Source: a virus. Taken from it: a DNA stretch of 31,182 bases. The stretch's first letter is position 1. Every line of letters starts with the position of its first letter. Location of the stretch: IMG/VR virus record IMGVR_UViG_3300046171_000018, positions 1 through 31,182 of that record; one strand, given 5' to 3'. The position numbers and the translations under genes are program-made. This document shows, in pieces, positions 19,650 through 28,322 of this stretch. The notes beneath the pieces are model-generated. The model ran no database searches. It was not told the origin of the DNA and saw only the letters and a list, made by a program, of their open reading frames with translations.

Positions 19650-22550
19650 TTAAAAGCCTTTTGCAATAAAATCAAATGTTCTTGATACATTTGTTCCACC
19701 TGAATTTTTAAACAAAATATCAAAACCATTAATAGTTTTGTTGGATACAGTAAAGAAATCGCCTGTGGCCATATCTTCGCCTGTAATCCCTAAAGCATAA
19801 TTAACAGTTTTATATGGATTTGTAAATGTTACAGTTTTAGTTCCAGCACCAGATACAATATCATTACCACTAAATATTCTATCTTGCATATCTATTGAAA
19901 CTGATACTGCTGATACAACAGGAGTAGATGCTAAATCTCTTGAAATTAAAACAACTCTAAATTTAAAATATCTAGCTGTGTAATCTCCAATAACAAATGA
20001 TCTAAAAGAAGTATAAGTTACATTGTCATCTGATGTTGCTATTTCTAAGTGTGCATTTGCATTAGCTGGTGTATCTCCATCAAAGTTAGAATTTGTGCTA
20101 TCAAATAATCCTATTCTATTATCAAACAAGTCATCAGGATTGTCAGAAGATTGAGATAAACTTGCAGTAATTCTAGCAGTATGTTTAGCACCTATATCAA
20201 TAACATCTGAAAATTCATAATTACCACTAGCAAAGAAGTCTGCATTTGCTACACCTGAATCAAAAAATCTACTAGCTTCTGTATCGAAATCTCCACTTGC
20301 AGAATCAAATAATTCAGAAGAATCTAATCTTAATGTGCTATCAGTTTTAATTACATTTGTTTTAGTACCATCAAAGTCAGGGTGTTCTGATTGATTTGCA
20401 ATAGCATTAAAATTAGTAATACCTACAACATTAGAAATAATTGCAGTTGCATTAGAACTAAAGTTTCCTAATTTATCTACAGCTTTAATTAAGTAAGTAC
20501 CCTGTCTAGCTGGTACAGATATTGAAGTTGCTGGTCGTGATATTTTTTCTACTAATGCTACTGAATCTGCCCAAGTTCCTGTACCATCTGTTTTATCGCT
20601 AAATCTTAATTGATAGTATGCTAAATCTAAATCTCCAATTTGTGTCCAACCCAAGTGTGCTTCTTGTCCTACAATATTGCATGAGAAATCTTGGACATCT
20701 TCTGGTGGTTCTACTGCACCAATAATAGTTCTTTGTGCAGATGTATAAGTTGAACTAACACCAAAACTATTTACAGCTTTAACTCTTACATCATAGACAC
20801 TTTGGTCAATTACATTTAAAACTCTGTGATTTAATCCTGAGCCTTGTGCATAAATAATAAAATCTGAATCTGTGCTTAATTTATATTCTACTTGGTAATA
20901 ATCAATAAAGCTATCAGGAGAAGCACCTATAGATACATCTAAAGCTACAATTACAGTTCCATCATTATATTCAATTAAGGTATCATCTAAGGTTACACTT
21001 GCTGGTGGTTGAATAGTAAATGGATTTGGTAAGATTAGTAGCTGGTACTGTTGTTGCTTGTGTTTTTGTAGCCCAAGTATAATGACTAGCCTGATATTCA
21101 ACAAGTGATAAACCAACAGTTAAATCTCTGATTAAAAGTAATTCCAATCACTCTAAAAGGTTTAGCAGAAAAGCCAATAGAACTATGTGTAATATTAACT
21201 ATATCTCCTATCGGCTAAATCATAACCATTAAAATCAACATTAATACCTAAAGATAATGCTTCTCTACTTCTTCTAAGTATTACCTCTGCCATTTCTTCT
21301 GCTTGATATTGTGAAGTTATTGTTGTGAAGTTAAATCTACCCTCTAATAAAAAACCACCATCATCAGCTTTCATTGTTGCGTGTTGATCTGCACTTGGTA
21401 ATCCTGAATCATCAATAGGTGGAAACTGTACTTCATCAACTTGGAAATTACGATCTGGGTTCACAAATCCAACTATAACTCTATTGTATCTATCATTCTT
21501 TGTTGGAGTAGATAATGAGTAACCACCAATAATATTATCTTCTGTTAAAGTGATTGATGCACTTCCTGTTGTTTCAATAATCAAATTATACTTACCAGCA
21601 TTATAAGGTAAGTAACCTCTACAACCTTTTAAAAACTCTCTAACATTATCTATGATTGGTTTTGAAGTATCTAATGCAGTATTAATATCAAAAATATTTA
21701 TATCACTACCACCTGAATATGGTGTTACTTGTGTGACGCAAACTTGTGAAGCATCATAAAAAGATTGTAAATCTATTTCACTTATTGCTAATCCTTTTCC
21801 ATATCTTGCATTAGTTAAATAGTCTAACAAACACCAAGCTGGATTAGTTGAGTATGCTGAAGTTTGTGCAACTAAACTTGAATTATAAGCTACAACTTTC
21901 TTACCTTGTATTTTAGCTTGTACTTTTGGAATCCCTGTAAATGCGTCTTGATTCCATTTAAACCTAACTGCTAAATAACATAAACCAGATAATTTATGAT
22001 TACTTCCCCAAGATGATAATGTAGATAATAAAGATGATGCTGATTGACCATCAGTTCCATAATGAGGCTCTACTCTAATTAAACTTTCTGCACTTGAACC
22101 CTCAACATTTGGGTCAGCTTTATAAAAATTAGCATCTCCACTATCTACTTCAACTGCTGTACCATCTGAAAAACTAGATGCAAATGTAACTACTTTATCA
22201 TCTACTCTTATTTCTTCTATATCGTTAATCTCTCCCTCTGCCATAACGATAGCCATATACAAGTAAGTGTTATCTGTGCCAGAAGTTTCCATGAATACTC
22301 TAGTTCCACCCGTAAGTCTTTCTCCATAAATTACAGGAATATTAGAGTCATTAGATTGTTTATTAAGTAATATACCTTTTTCAAAATCATCAAATTCGTT
22401 TGTTCCAAAGTCAGGAATCTCAGGTTCTTTTGGTCTTAATGCCCAACTTAAAAATAAAGATATACCTAAAGATACTAAAGGGTTTCCCCCTGTAAAAACT
22501 TTAGCAACGCTACTAACAACGCTAACAACTGATTTAACTATACCACCCAT
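19650..22550 (-). CDS. Central tail hub (gpJ/GTA-hub-like) with FnIII repeats (frameshifted three times)
   Basis: From ATG 22550 the N-terminal 451 residues form a gpJ/GTA-type hub: a hydrophobic N-terminus, 'IPVIYGER.TGGTRVFMET', 'YLYMAIVMAEGEINDIEEI', 'LSGLCYLAVRFKW', 'GKGLAISEIDLQSFYDASQVC' and 'FLKGCRGYLPYNAGKYNLII'. The frame breaks at about 21215, 21130 and 21045. Between the breaks the other frames read DIVNITHSSIGFSAKPFRVI and LTVGLSLVEYQASHYTW, both typical of the family. After them come fibronectin-III-like domains (from about 21010) and a long beta domain to the stop at 19650. Removing three bases restores about 965 residues. It closes the tail tube and carries the fibres. Confidence 0.85.
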
Positions 22551-22936
22551 TATATATCCTTAACTACCATTCTTTTAATTTGATTATCTTCTACTCTTAA
22601 CCAAGTAAAATTATCTTTAATGCCTTTAAATTTGTTGGCCATATTAACACACCATTTAAAAATTTTTCTAACATTCTTGATAGCAATAAATTCTACAAAT
22701 ACTAAATTACTTCCTGAGTTCCATTCTTTATAATTTATTTTAGCTGTTTGCTTAAAATGATTAAAAGCATAATCAGATAAATAAGCCCAATTAGTAAAAC
22801 CAACTAATTTATCATTATGATAATGTTTTTTATATTGATTTAAAAAAATACTTGGCTTGATGTGATGTTGTAAATCAAGATCGTGTAGATTATCATATTT
22901 AGGATAGTTTCTATATAGTGAGATAATATCTTGCAT
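22550..22936 (-). CDS. HlyC-like (RTX toxin-activating lysine acyltransferase) protein in the tail-tip operon
   Basis: A 128-residue protein that lines up along its core with the HlyC family: 'IKPSIFLNQY' (HlyC 'VLPAIRANQY'), 'LVGFTNWAYLSD' (HlyC 'PVAYCSWANLS'), 'YKEWNSGSNLVFVEFIA' (HlyC 'AEDWTSGDRKWFIDWIA'), and 'FTWLRV' near the end. The catalytic His has candidates at His18, His24 or His25; the catalytic Asp of HlyC aligns with Glu82. HlyC enzymes transfer acyl groups from ACP to lysines of toxins. This gene lies between the DUF2163-like and hub genes, with 1-base overlaps, the slot of the NlpC/P60 peptidase in GTAs. Its target may be a tail protein (inference). It is shorter than HlyC (170), so loss of activity is possible. 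Confidence 0.75.
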   Translation of the reverse strand: MQDIISLYRNYPKYDNLHDLDLQHHIKPSIFLNQYKKHYHNDKLVGFTNWAYLSDYAFNHFKQTAKINYKEWNSGSNLVFVEFIAIKNVRKIFKWCVNMANKFKGIKDNFTWLRVEDNQIKRMVVKDI

Positions 22937-23502
22937 TACTCTCTACCCCATTTAATATCTTGTACTGTTTGAGAACTAAAATCCATGCCAACATCTGTAC
23001 TAAAGAATCTTTGCTGTGATGTATTGTTTGTTTTACGACCATTCTTTTTATTAAAGTCTGCCCAATGAGATACGATAGATAATGATAGTGTGCTTGATTT
23101 TGGTTGCTCTTGTATTTCAAAGTTTTCTATACTTCCTTTATAAAGTAAAAAAGGGTCAGCAAATATAGTATTATCATCATCTAATAATCCTCTAAATATT
23201 GTTACAGTATCGTTAATAACATTTTCGTTTAAAACAGTTGAAATAAAGGTTTGATCTGCACCTGATAAAGTTAGTGTAATACTAGATTTACTTACATCTG
23301 TTTGTTCTGAAAAGTCAGATATACCTAATAAATGATCTGATGCTAAGTAAGTAACTGATGAGCCTGATACTGATGATGTTAAAGGAAAAGAGCAATCAGT
23401 GAAATTAACAGGAGTAGAGAAACCAATAGTGATAAGGTGTATTGGTCGTATATCATTTGTTGCTATTTCGTTCTTTACTGCTGTTGTTAGGCTTCTCGTC
23501 AT
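22936..23502 (-). CDS. DUF2163-like tail hub-associated protein
   Basis: A 188-residue protein. Its start, 'MTRSLTTAVKNEIATNDIRPIHLITI', is typical of the DUF2163/GTA gp13 type. It is followed by a beta-rich body with 'FTDCSFPLT', 'LLGISDFSEQTDVSKSSITLTLSG', and the C-terminal 'IVSHWADFNKKNGRKTNNTSQQ' and 'DIKWGRE', in which Lys-Trp-Gly near the end is characteristic. In GTAs this protein joins the distal tail ring to the hub. The gene order here (distal tail, then this gene, then hub) is the same. It overlaps the preceding small gene by 50 bases. Confidence 0.75.
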   Translation of the reverse strand: MTRSLTTAVKNEIATNDIRPIHLITIGFSTPVNFTDCSFPLTSSVSGSSVTYLASDHLLGISDFSEQTDVSKSSITLTLSGADQTFISTVLNENVINDTVTIFRGLLDDDNTIFADPFLLYKGSIENFEIQEQPKSSTLSLSIVSHWADFNKKNGRKTNNTSQQRFFSTDVGMDFSSQTVQDIKWGRE

Positions 23503-23683
23503 ATTGTTCGTAAGTTGTTTGAGTTACACTTTCTGTACCTTTTAACATAGTATATTCAAATTTGCTATTAGGTTTCTTGTATTCTTTAAGATCGTTAATA
23601 CTAGCATCTATTTGATCTTCATTGACAATAATTTCAGCAATAAAGTCGGCAGTTATCTTATGGGTTATTTTATATTTTTTCAC
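23453..23683 (-). CDS. Small hypothetical protein with GTG start
   Basis: A 76-residue protein, polar with Lys, Glu and Asn, beginning KKYKITHKITADFIAEIIVNED and ending in a basic, low-complexity tail. The only plausible start is the GTG at 23683, sharing its G with the stop of the distal tail gene (TAGTG). Its end overlaps the DUF2163-like gene by 50 bases, so translation of both is probably coupled. No family is recognised. Confidence 0.55.
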   Translation of the reverse strand: MKKYKITHKITADFIAEIIVNEDQIDASINDLKEYKKPNSKFEYTMLKGTESVTQTTYEQYDEKPNNSSKERNSNK

Positions 23684-24303
23684 TATAGAGATTCTTCTAC
23701 ATCAAATTCAAATTGATACAACAAAGCACCATCTTTAGCAGTTCCAACTACACCAAACTCTTGAATATCATTTGTTAAATGTACTGTAAATGGAACATTA
23801 TCATAAGTTACTATAGAATCATCTGCTACTGTTTGTAATAAAGGTGGCTCAATAGTTACTGTTGAAGCATTACTAGAAGCCTGAACATCTGCTACAATCA
23901 TATATACTTTTGAATGACTAGCAAACTTAATAAAATCTCCTGACTTAAATGCGTGTGGGTTGTCATTGTGATGATTGTCCATAGCAATCGTTGTATCTCC
24001 TACTGCGTGAACACCATTAACTCTTACTGTATTTGTTTCATTACCTCTAGCATCTTCTACTTCTGGTGGGATTATTGTAAAGTTTTCTTTGCCTGATCTT
24101 TGTTTAACTATAAAAGCCATTAACTCTCCATATACATCTGATCTAGTTCCTGTGATAATTCTAACTGTAAAAGCCCATCTTTGATTATCTATTTGTCTAG
24201 CAAGTTTCTTACCAGATACAGTTTTTGAAATAATAGTATTTTGAATAGACCTTATTCCTAAAGATTCAAACTTTGCAGAAGATATTGGGAAAGCACCTGA
24301 CAT
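23683..24303 (-). CDS. Distal tail protein-like structural protein
   Basis: A 206-residue protein with a beta start (FPISSAKFESLGIRSIQNTI), 'QRWAFTVRIITGTRSDVYGELMAFI', 'KENFTIIPPE', 'FKSGDFIKFASHSKVYMI', 'TVTIEPPLLQTV' and a C-terminal 'FDVEESL'. This is the usual layout of the tail tip ring protein that follows the tape measure in siphoviruses ('QRW.F..... ' then 'GD.I.F....KVY.V' and 'PPL'). It starts next to the tape measure stop, with a 1-base overlap. Identification is by position and pattern; no functional motif is expected. Confidence 0.75.
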   Translation of the reverse strand: MSGAFPISSAKFESLGIRSIQNTIISKTVSGKKLARQIDNQRWAFTVRIITGTRSDVYGELMAFIVKQRSGKENFTIIPPEVEDARGNETNTVRVNGVHAVGDTTIAMDNHHNDNPHAFKSGDFIKFASHSKVYMIVADVQASSNASTVTIEPPLLQTVADDSIVTYDNVPFTVHLTNDIQEFGVVGTAKDGALLYQFEFDVEESL

Positions 24304-26105
24304 TAGATTAAATTTTTACTCCCTCTTTCATTAACTGCATTATTAATTAATTGTGTAATAGTTCCTCTTGATCTTACAAGTAATTCTTCAAAGCCAGAAG
24401 CATCTACTGTGTTGATATTAAAATTAACTGTGGTTGCACCACCATTTCCTGTGCCTCTTGCTGATTGTGTAATTTGGCCTGATGAATTAGGTATAAATAA
24501 TTCTGCACCTTGCTCTCCAACAACAATTGGTTTTCCTTTTGATACAGCACCACCATTAGCAAAGAATGGTATTCCACCACCACTTCCACCCGTGAACAAA
24601 CTTAATACAGCTTGTCTTTTCATTTCAGTTGTTTGTGATCTTAACTCATTTGTAATTTTTTGTTCAGAAGTTACTTGTTCTTTTTTAAGTGCATTTCTAA
24701 TTGTTTCTTGAATAACTATTTGTATTGTAAAGGCTACCATATCTACTAATAGTTTTTGTGCTATTTCTTTAAATGTCATATTAAGTTTTTTACCAAGCAC
24801 TAAAGATTCTGCAAGTCCTCTTGAAAATGCTTTTATTCCACTACTAGCCATTTTTCCTATTGTAGTATTTATAGATTCAAAATCTTTTTTAAATGCTTCT
24901 AATATATTTTCTTTAATCTTTTCTAGACTTATTCCAGCTTTTTCTGTTTCTTTTGTAAAGTTAGTTGCACTTTTCATTAATTCGTCCATAGACTTTTTAG
25001 ATGCAATTATATTTTCATCAATAAGTTCAATAAACTTATTAGCTTTTTTAAACATACCACCCATACTCTCATCATCTTTTGCACCAAATATTTTGTTAGT
25101 AAGTTCATCTAAGTCTAATCCCATTTTTTTAATTAATGCTAAAATACCAACTACTGCAATTTTTCCACCTCTACCTAACATTAAGAATCCAAGAATACCT
25201 AACTCTCTCATACCAGCTGGAAGTGATCTAACTACTTCTATTAATCCAGCTAATCCATTATTAATTATTCTAAATAAAGGTGCTACTAAATCCATTAATC
25301 CAGCCATACCTAAAATAAATTGTTTTATAAAATTAACCATGCCTTGACCAACAGCACTTGAAAATCTACTTAATGCCTGAGAATTTTCTTCTATCATTCT
25401 ATTTATAACTACAAGAGCATTTTTTATAAAATCAAAAAAACCAGCTTCGTTTGTTTCTAATTTAAACTTAAAGAGTTTATCTCCAAGCATTGATAATGTT
25501 CCTGTAAAAGTTGTTGCCAATACTTCTGTTGCTTTAGAAAATCTACCATTCTCTCCAAACAATTCTTCAAATCTTTGTATTGTTTCTTCTGTAGTAACAT
25601 TCATTCCAGCTTTGAATCCTAACAATGCTCTTACACCTCTTTCTCTAAATAAATCTGCACTACCAATACCTGATGAGAATGATCTTTGTATTTGTTCTGC
25701 TGTTGTTCTAAAATCTAATCCTGTAACAGATGCAACATTTCCTGTTATCTTTAATATTCTTTGTAAATCTTCTGCGTCTTTTGAAACAACTGCAAGGTTT
25801 CCTGATGCTGATGATATTTCTTCTAGTGAAAAAGGTACTTTACCAGCAAAGTCTATTAAGCCTTTAAATGCTTTTTGACCCTCTCTTACATTACCAAATA
25901 AAAAATTAAATCTAATACCAAGATTTTCTACTTCACTTCCTACTTTTAAAATTGATCTTACTACAAGTCCACCACCAATACCTACTAAAGCTGATTGAAC
26001 AGAAAATATAGATGCCTTTAAATTTGTAAGTCCAGCACGAACACTATTAAATGCTTGTTTTGTTTTATCTCTTGCTAATACATTTAATACTAAATTTTGT
26101 GCCAT
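24303..26105 (-). CDS. Tape measure protein
   Basis: A 600-residue protein. It starts 'MAQNLVLNVLARDKTKQAFNSV' (a 'KAQ.AF..V' head), has many hydrophobic helices in the middle (about 255-330, with repeated Gly/Leu/Ile such as ILGMAGLMDLVAPLFRI), a coiled-coil part (about 340-470), and a C-terminus with 'FFANGGAVSKGKPIVVGEQGAELFIP', a signature of tape measures. At about 1.5 angstrom per residue, a usual rule of thumb, the tail would be about 90 nm long. It is preceded by the tail chaperones; its ATG shares bases with the GT stop. Confidence 0.9.
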   Translation of the reverse strand: MAQNLVLNVLARDKTKQAFNSVRAGLTNLKASIFSVQSALVGIGGGLVVRSILKVGSEVENLGIRFNFLFGNVREGQKAFKGLIDFAGKVPFSLEEISSASGNLAVVSKDAEDLQRILKITGNVASVTGLDFRTTAEQIQRSFSSGIGSADLFRERGVRALLGFKAGMNVTTEETIQRFEELFGENGRFSKATEVLATTFTGTLSMLGDKLFKFKLETNEAGFFDFIKNALVVINRMIEENSQALSRFSSAVGQGMVNFIKQFILGMAGLMDLVAPLFRIINNGLAGLIEVVRSLPAGMRELGILGFLMLGRGGKIAVVGILALIKKMGLDLDELTNKIFGAKDDESMGGMFKKANKFIELIDENIIASKKSMDELMKSATNFTKETEKAGISLEKIKENILEAFKKDFESINTTIGKMASSGIKAFSRGLAESLVLGKKLNMTFKEIAQKLLVDMVAFTIQIVIQETIRNALKKEQVTSEQKITNELRSQTTEMKRQAVLSLFTGGSGGGIPFFANGGAVSKGKPIVVGEQGAELFIPNSSGQITQSARGTGNGGATTVNFNINTVDASGFEELLVRSRGTITQLINNAVNERGSKNLI

Positions 26106-26613
26106 TATCTGTGCCTTGTTTTATTCATAGCTTGTTGTTGTTCTTCTTGTTCTAATAGAAGATAACCAAGCCAATGATTATACTCCCATTCTTCCATTTG
26201 TAAAACTTCTTGTAAGGATATTTTTAACCTATCAGCTAGAATAAAACAATTCTTTAATTGATGATCGGATTTTAGTTTTTTTTTACTGTTTCAGGATTGA
26301 TAGCTTTTACCATTTCAGAAGCTATCCTAGAAAGTACATCAGAATCTACTTTGTGCATTAAAGCAAGTTTATCTTCTAATGTAAAAAGTTTATTACCCTC
26401 TTTATCTAGTGCTTTCATAACTAGAATATCAGCAAGGATACTTACATCATTAAGGTTATCTGACTTTTTAAAAAGTTTATTTTTTTCAGAAAGAGTTATT
26501 GGATTCCAATATATTACACTTGGATTACCAGCTTCGTCTTTCCATTCTTCTACTTCAAGCTGTTGAACACCTAAAGACTCAAAATGAGATTTCGCAGAAT
26601 CTATTAACTTCAT
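26105..26613 (-). CDS. Tail assembly chaperone fusion (GT) by -1 frameshift
   Basis: The fusion starts at ATG 26613 like the short chaperone (G), slips back one base at an A9 run (26276-26284), and continues in the -1 frame with KLKSDHQLKNCFILADRLK, an extension including EEWEYNHWLGYLLLEQEEQQQ, and stops at 26105-26107, overlapping the tape measure start. The product is 169 residues. Extensions of this kind (helical, with a 'W.Y..W..Y...E.' pattern) belong to the T part that binds the tape measure. The order, size and direction of shift match the lambda G/GT system. Confidence 0.78.
26272..26613 (-). CDS. Tail assembly chaperone (G)
   Basis: A 113-residue protein, mainly helical: 'LGVQQLEVEEWKDEAGNPSVIYWNPITLSEKNKLFKKSD' then 'ILADILVMKALDKEGNKLFTLEDKLALMHKVDSDVLSRIA'. 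This is the usual type of phage tail chaperone (lambda gpG/GTA gp10.1-like) that binds the tape measure with its extended GT form. It is followed at its stop by the slippery A9 run. It starts 10 bases after the major tail protein gene. Confidence 0.82.
   Translation of the reverse strand: MKLIDSAKSHFESLGVQQLEVEEWKDEAGNPSVIYWNPITLSEKNKLFKKSDNLNDVSILADILVMKALDKEGNKLFTLEDKLALMHKVDSDVLSRIASEMVKAINPETVKKN
26276..26284 (-). other. Probable programmed -1 slippery site (A9)
   Basis: On the complement GTAAAAAAAAACTAA: the zero frame reads Val-Lys-Lys-Asn-stop. A -1 slip on A AAA AAA reads through into the T extension. The stop is immediately downstream. The direction and place are as in phage G/GT genes, and unlike the +1-type breaks elsewhere in this sequence. 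Confidence 0.7.
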
Positions 26614-26622
26614 AAAGTCTTA

Positions 26623-27009
26623 TTAGACAGTACCTATAGTTAATGCCCCTGTACCTTGAAAAGTAACTGTTCTTGATACTACTGCGTCCATTGAGTTATT
26701 AACTGACATTCCTGTAACAATTCCTGTACCAGCAAAACTTCTGTCGCCACTTGCATTACCCTCAGGTAATAAAATAAAAGCGATTGAAGAACCAGCAGTT
26801 AAACTTGTTTGTGGGCTATCTGTTTCGTCAAAGTGCATTTCTAATGAACCAGAGAATGAAGTTCTGCCAGCTAAAAACGATTTTGTAGCATCTGTTAAAG
26901 CTGTATCTTCTACAACATCTCCTGTAGTTTCAAGTGTGAATGATGTTAGTTCCCCAACAGCAGTTCCACCAGCAGTAACTACGCCTTCTTTTCCGTGATG
27001 TGTTGCCAT
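26623..27009 (-). CDS. Major tail protein (tube)
   Basis: A 128-residue protein, rich in Thr, Gly, Ser and Val. Core patterns include 'GKEGVVTAGGTAVGELTSFTLETTGDVVEDTALTDATKSFLAGRTSFSGSLEM' (given in pieces: GTAVGELTSFTLETT, SFLAGRTSFSGSLEMHFD) and a C-terminal 'VSRTVTFQGTGALT'. The 'V....TA..D...F..G..S..GS.E...D' layout is characteristic of small siphovirus/GTA tube proteins. It directly precedes the tail chaperones, as usual. Length and position support the assignment. Confidence 0.85.
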   Translation of the reverse strand: MATHHGKEGVVTAGGTAVGELTSFTLETTGDVVEDTALTDATKSFLAGRTSFSGSLEMHFDETDSPQTSLTAGSSIAFILLPEGNASGDRSFAGTGIVTGMSVNNSMDAVVSRTVTFQGTGALTIGTV

Positions 27010-27143
27010 TTTTTGTCCTTGTTTGATTTAGTTTGTTTAGTTTCTTTTTCTTGCTTATAGCCTAAAGTTAAAAAATGTTCAAGATTAGATTCATTAATAA
27101 CTATTTCTGAATTACCTTTATATAATTTAATATCCTTAGCCAT
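26979..27143 (-). CDS. Small hypothetical protein upstream of the tube gene
   Basis: A 54-residue frame from ATG 27143 reading MAKDIKLYKGNSEIVINESN, then LEHFLTLGYK and a lysine-rich tail that runs over the start of the major tail protein gene for 31 bases. Phages of this type often have a small 'L...G......I.E....HFL.LGY' protein here; its role is unknown. The overlap would couple its translation to the tube protein. Confidence 0.55.
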   Translation of the reverse strand: MAKDIKLYKGNSEIVINESNLEHFLTLGYKQEKETKQTKSNKDKKWQHITEKKA

Positions 27144-27151
27144 AAGTCCTT

Positions 27152-27385
27152 TTACAGTTTATCATCTTCTTCGTCAATATCTTCTTCATCTTCTTCAAAA
27201 TCTTCTTCTAAGTCATCTGATACATCTTCTTCTTCCCAAGTACCATCTTCATCTTCTAAAGAGTTTTCTCTAATTTCTTCTACTAAGTCTTTTACTTCCT
27301 CGCAAAGCATAGACTCTTTATCGTGTAACTTTTCTATTTGATCTATTTTCTTAGATATTTTATCTAATAGTTTTTCGTTTTTCAT
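27152..27385 (-). CDS. Acidic coiled-coil protein
   Basis: A 77-residue protein. Residues 1-40 form a coiled coil (KISKKIDQIEKLHDKESMLCEEV), and residues 42-77 are almost all Asp/Glu, encoded by TCATCT/TTCTTC repeats on the plus strand. Such acidic tails are seen in DNA-mimic or assembly-scaffolding proteins. It lies between the tail terminator and the tube gene. It may help in head-tail joining. The repeat region is low-complexity, so its exact length could vary. Confidence 0.65.
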   Translation of the reverse strand: MKNEKLLDKISKKIDQIEKLHDKESMLCEEVKDLVEEIRENSLEDEDGTWEEEDVSDDLEEDFEEDEEDIDEEDDKL

Positions 27386-27393
27386 AATTTATC

Positions 27394-27831
27394 CTATGGT
27401 GTTCCAGCTTGATATTCGTACATACACCTAATTGTCATTCTTATTCCACCAACAGGAAATAAAGAACCCTCGTCAGTTTCTACTTGTATAACTTCTGAAT
27501 CAAGTGCGTTACCATTTCGAGTAATATCAGTTTCTATTGCAGTTTCAATAGCTGTAATTAATTCATTTCTTTTAGTATCTATATTGGCCTCTGCACCTTT
27601 AACAAATCCTAGTATTACAAAATCAATAGTACCATGCCTAGTTTTAGCACCACTTCCTAATTCAGAGTCATCTCTATTTTCTTCTGATGTTTGAACTATT
27701 ACTGCTGGATATTGTTTATCTGATAATTCGTCTAATAAAAAAGGTTGCCTAGTTGCTTTTATAATATCTGGGCTAGATATAGCAGATATAACTGACAATA
27801 AATTAGATGCTATGTTTTCTCTTACACTCAT
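27394..27831 (-). CDS. Tail terminator protein
   Basis: A 145-residue protein: an N-terminal helix (VRENIASNLLSVISAI), then 'RQPFLLDELSDKQYPAVIVQTSEE', 'GTIDFVILGFVKG...NIDTKRNELITAIETAI' and the C-terminal 'IRMTIRCMYEYQAGTP'. The pattern of an alpha/beta protein with 'P...V..G.E......' and 'L...Y....P' is typical of tail terminators (lambda gpU-like) that end the tube and join the neck. It overlaps the neck gene by 4 bases. Confidence 0.75.
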   Translation of the reverse strand: MSVRENIASNLLSVISAISSPDIIKATRQPFLLDELSDKQYPAVIVQTSEENRDDSELGSGAKTRHGTIDFVILGFVKGAEANIDTKRNELITAIETAIETDITRNGNALDSEVIQVETDEGSLFPVGGIRMTIRCMYEYQAGTP

Positions 27832-28307
27832 ATTCTTGATTTCCTTAATTCTTTTTCTACAAATCTATTAAACTGCTTACTTATAATCTTTTCTGTTCTA
27901 TTGTTAAAGCCAAAAAATTCTCTTTTTGGGTCATTCAATACTTGATTAAATAATGCTCTCTGACGCATCTGTGAATTTGTAAAATTTACTGAAACTTTAT
28001 GCTTTCCTGTTTTTTTTACTGAACCTGATGGAGTTAAACTACCTAACATTCGACCAGAATAAAATAAATCTACATTTGTTGATTTACCCTCTCTGTTTAA
28101 TTTTTTTAAATAACCTGATGAATAAGGTGCAAAGGGTCTATCATTAAAATCAATACCTTTTTGTGTTTTAGTTCTTATTCTATCTACTAATTGGAATCCA
28201 GCTTGTTTAACACCTTTATCAATAACTCTTGATAATAAGGATTGAAATTTTTTATATTTTTGAGATACTTGTTTTTGATTAGATGTAATCTTTAATGTTA
28301 CAGCCAT
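27828..28307 (-). CDS. Neck/tail-completion protein (HK97 gp10/gpS-like)
   Basis: A 159-residue basic protein. It starts 'MAVTLKITSNQKQVSQKYKKFQSLLSRV', has 'QLVDRIRTKTQKGIDFNDRPFAPYSSGYLKK' (an 'I...T..G.DF.....F.PYS..Y....' motif of phage virion morphogenesis proteins), 'LFYSGRMLGSLTP', and a basic C-terminus. The motif and the position between connector and tail terminator match the HK97 gp10-type neck protein. It overlaps the terminator gene by 4 bases. Confidence 0.8.
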   Translation of the reverse strand: MAVTLKITSNQKQVSQKYKKFQSLLSRVIDKGVKQAGFQLVDRIRTKTQKGIDFNDRPFAPYSSGYLKKLNREGKSTNVDLFYSGRMLGSLTPSGSVKKTGKHKVSVNFTNSQMRQRALFNQVLNDPKREFFGFNNRTEKIISKQFNRFVEKELRKSRI

Positions 28308-28322
28308 TATCTAGTCAATCTT

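Noticed and set aside
24404-24589. A 61-residue leftward frame inside the tape measure gene, and a 69-residue one at 22911-23120
   Set aside because: Both are alternative-frame shadows of well supported tail genes with no ribosome binding site or overlap logic.
27160-27260. Tandem TCTTCT/TCATCT repeats as a DNA repeat element
   Set aside because: They are explained by the Asp/Glu-rich tail of the 77-residue acidic protein.
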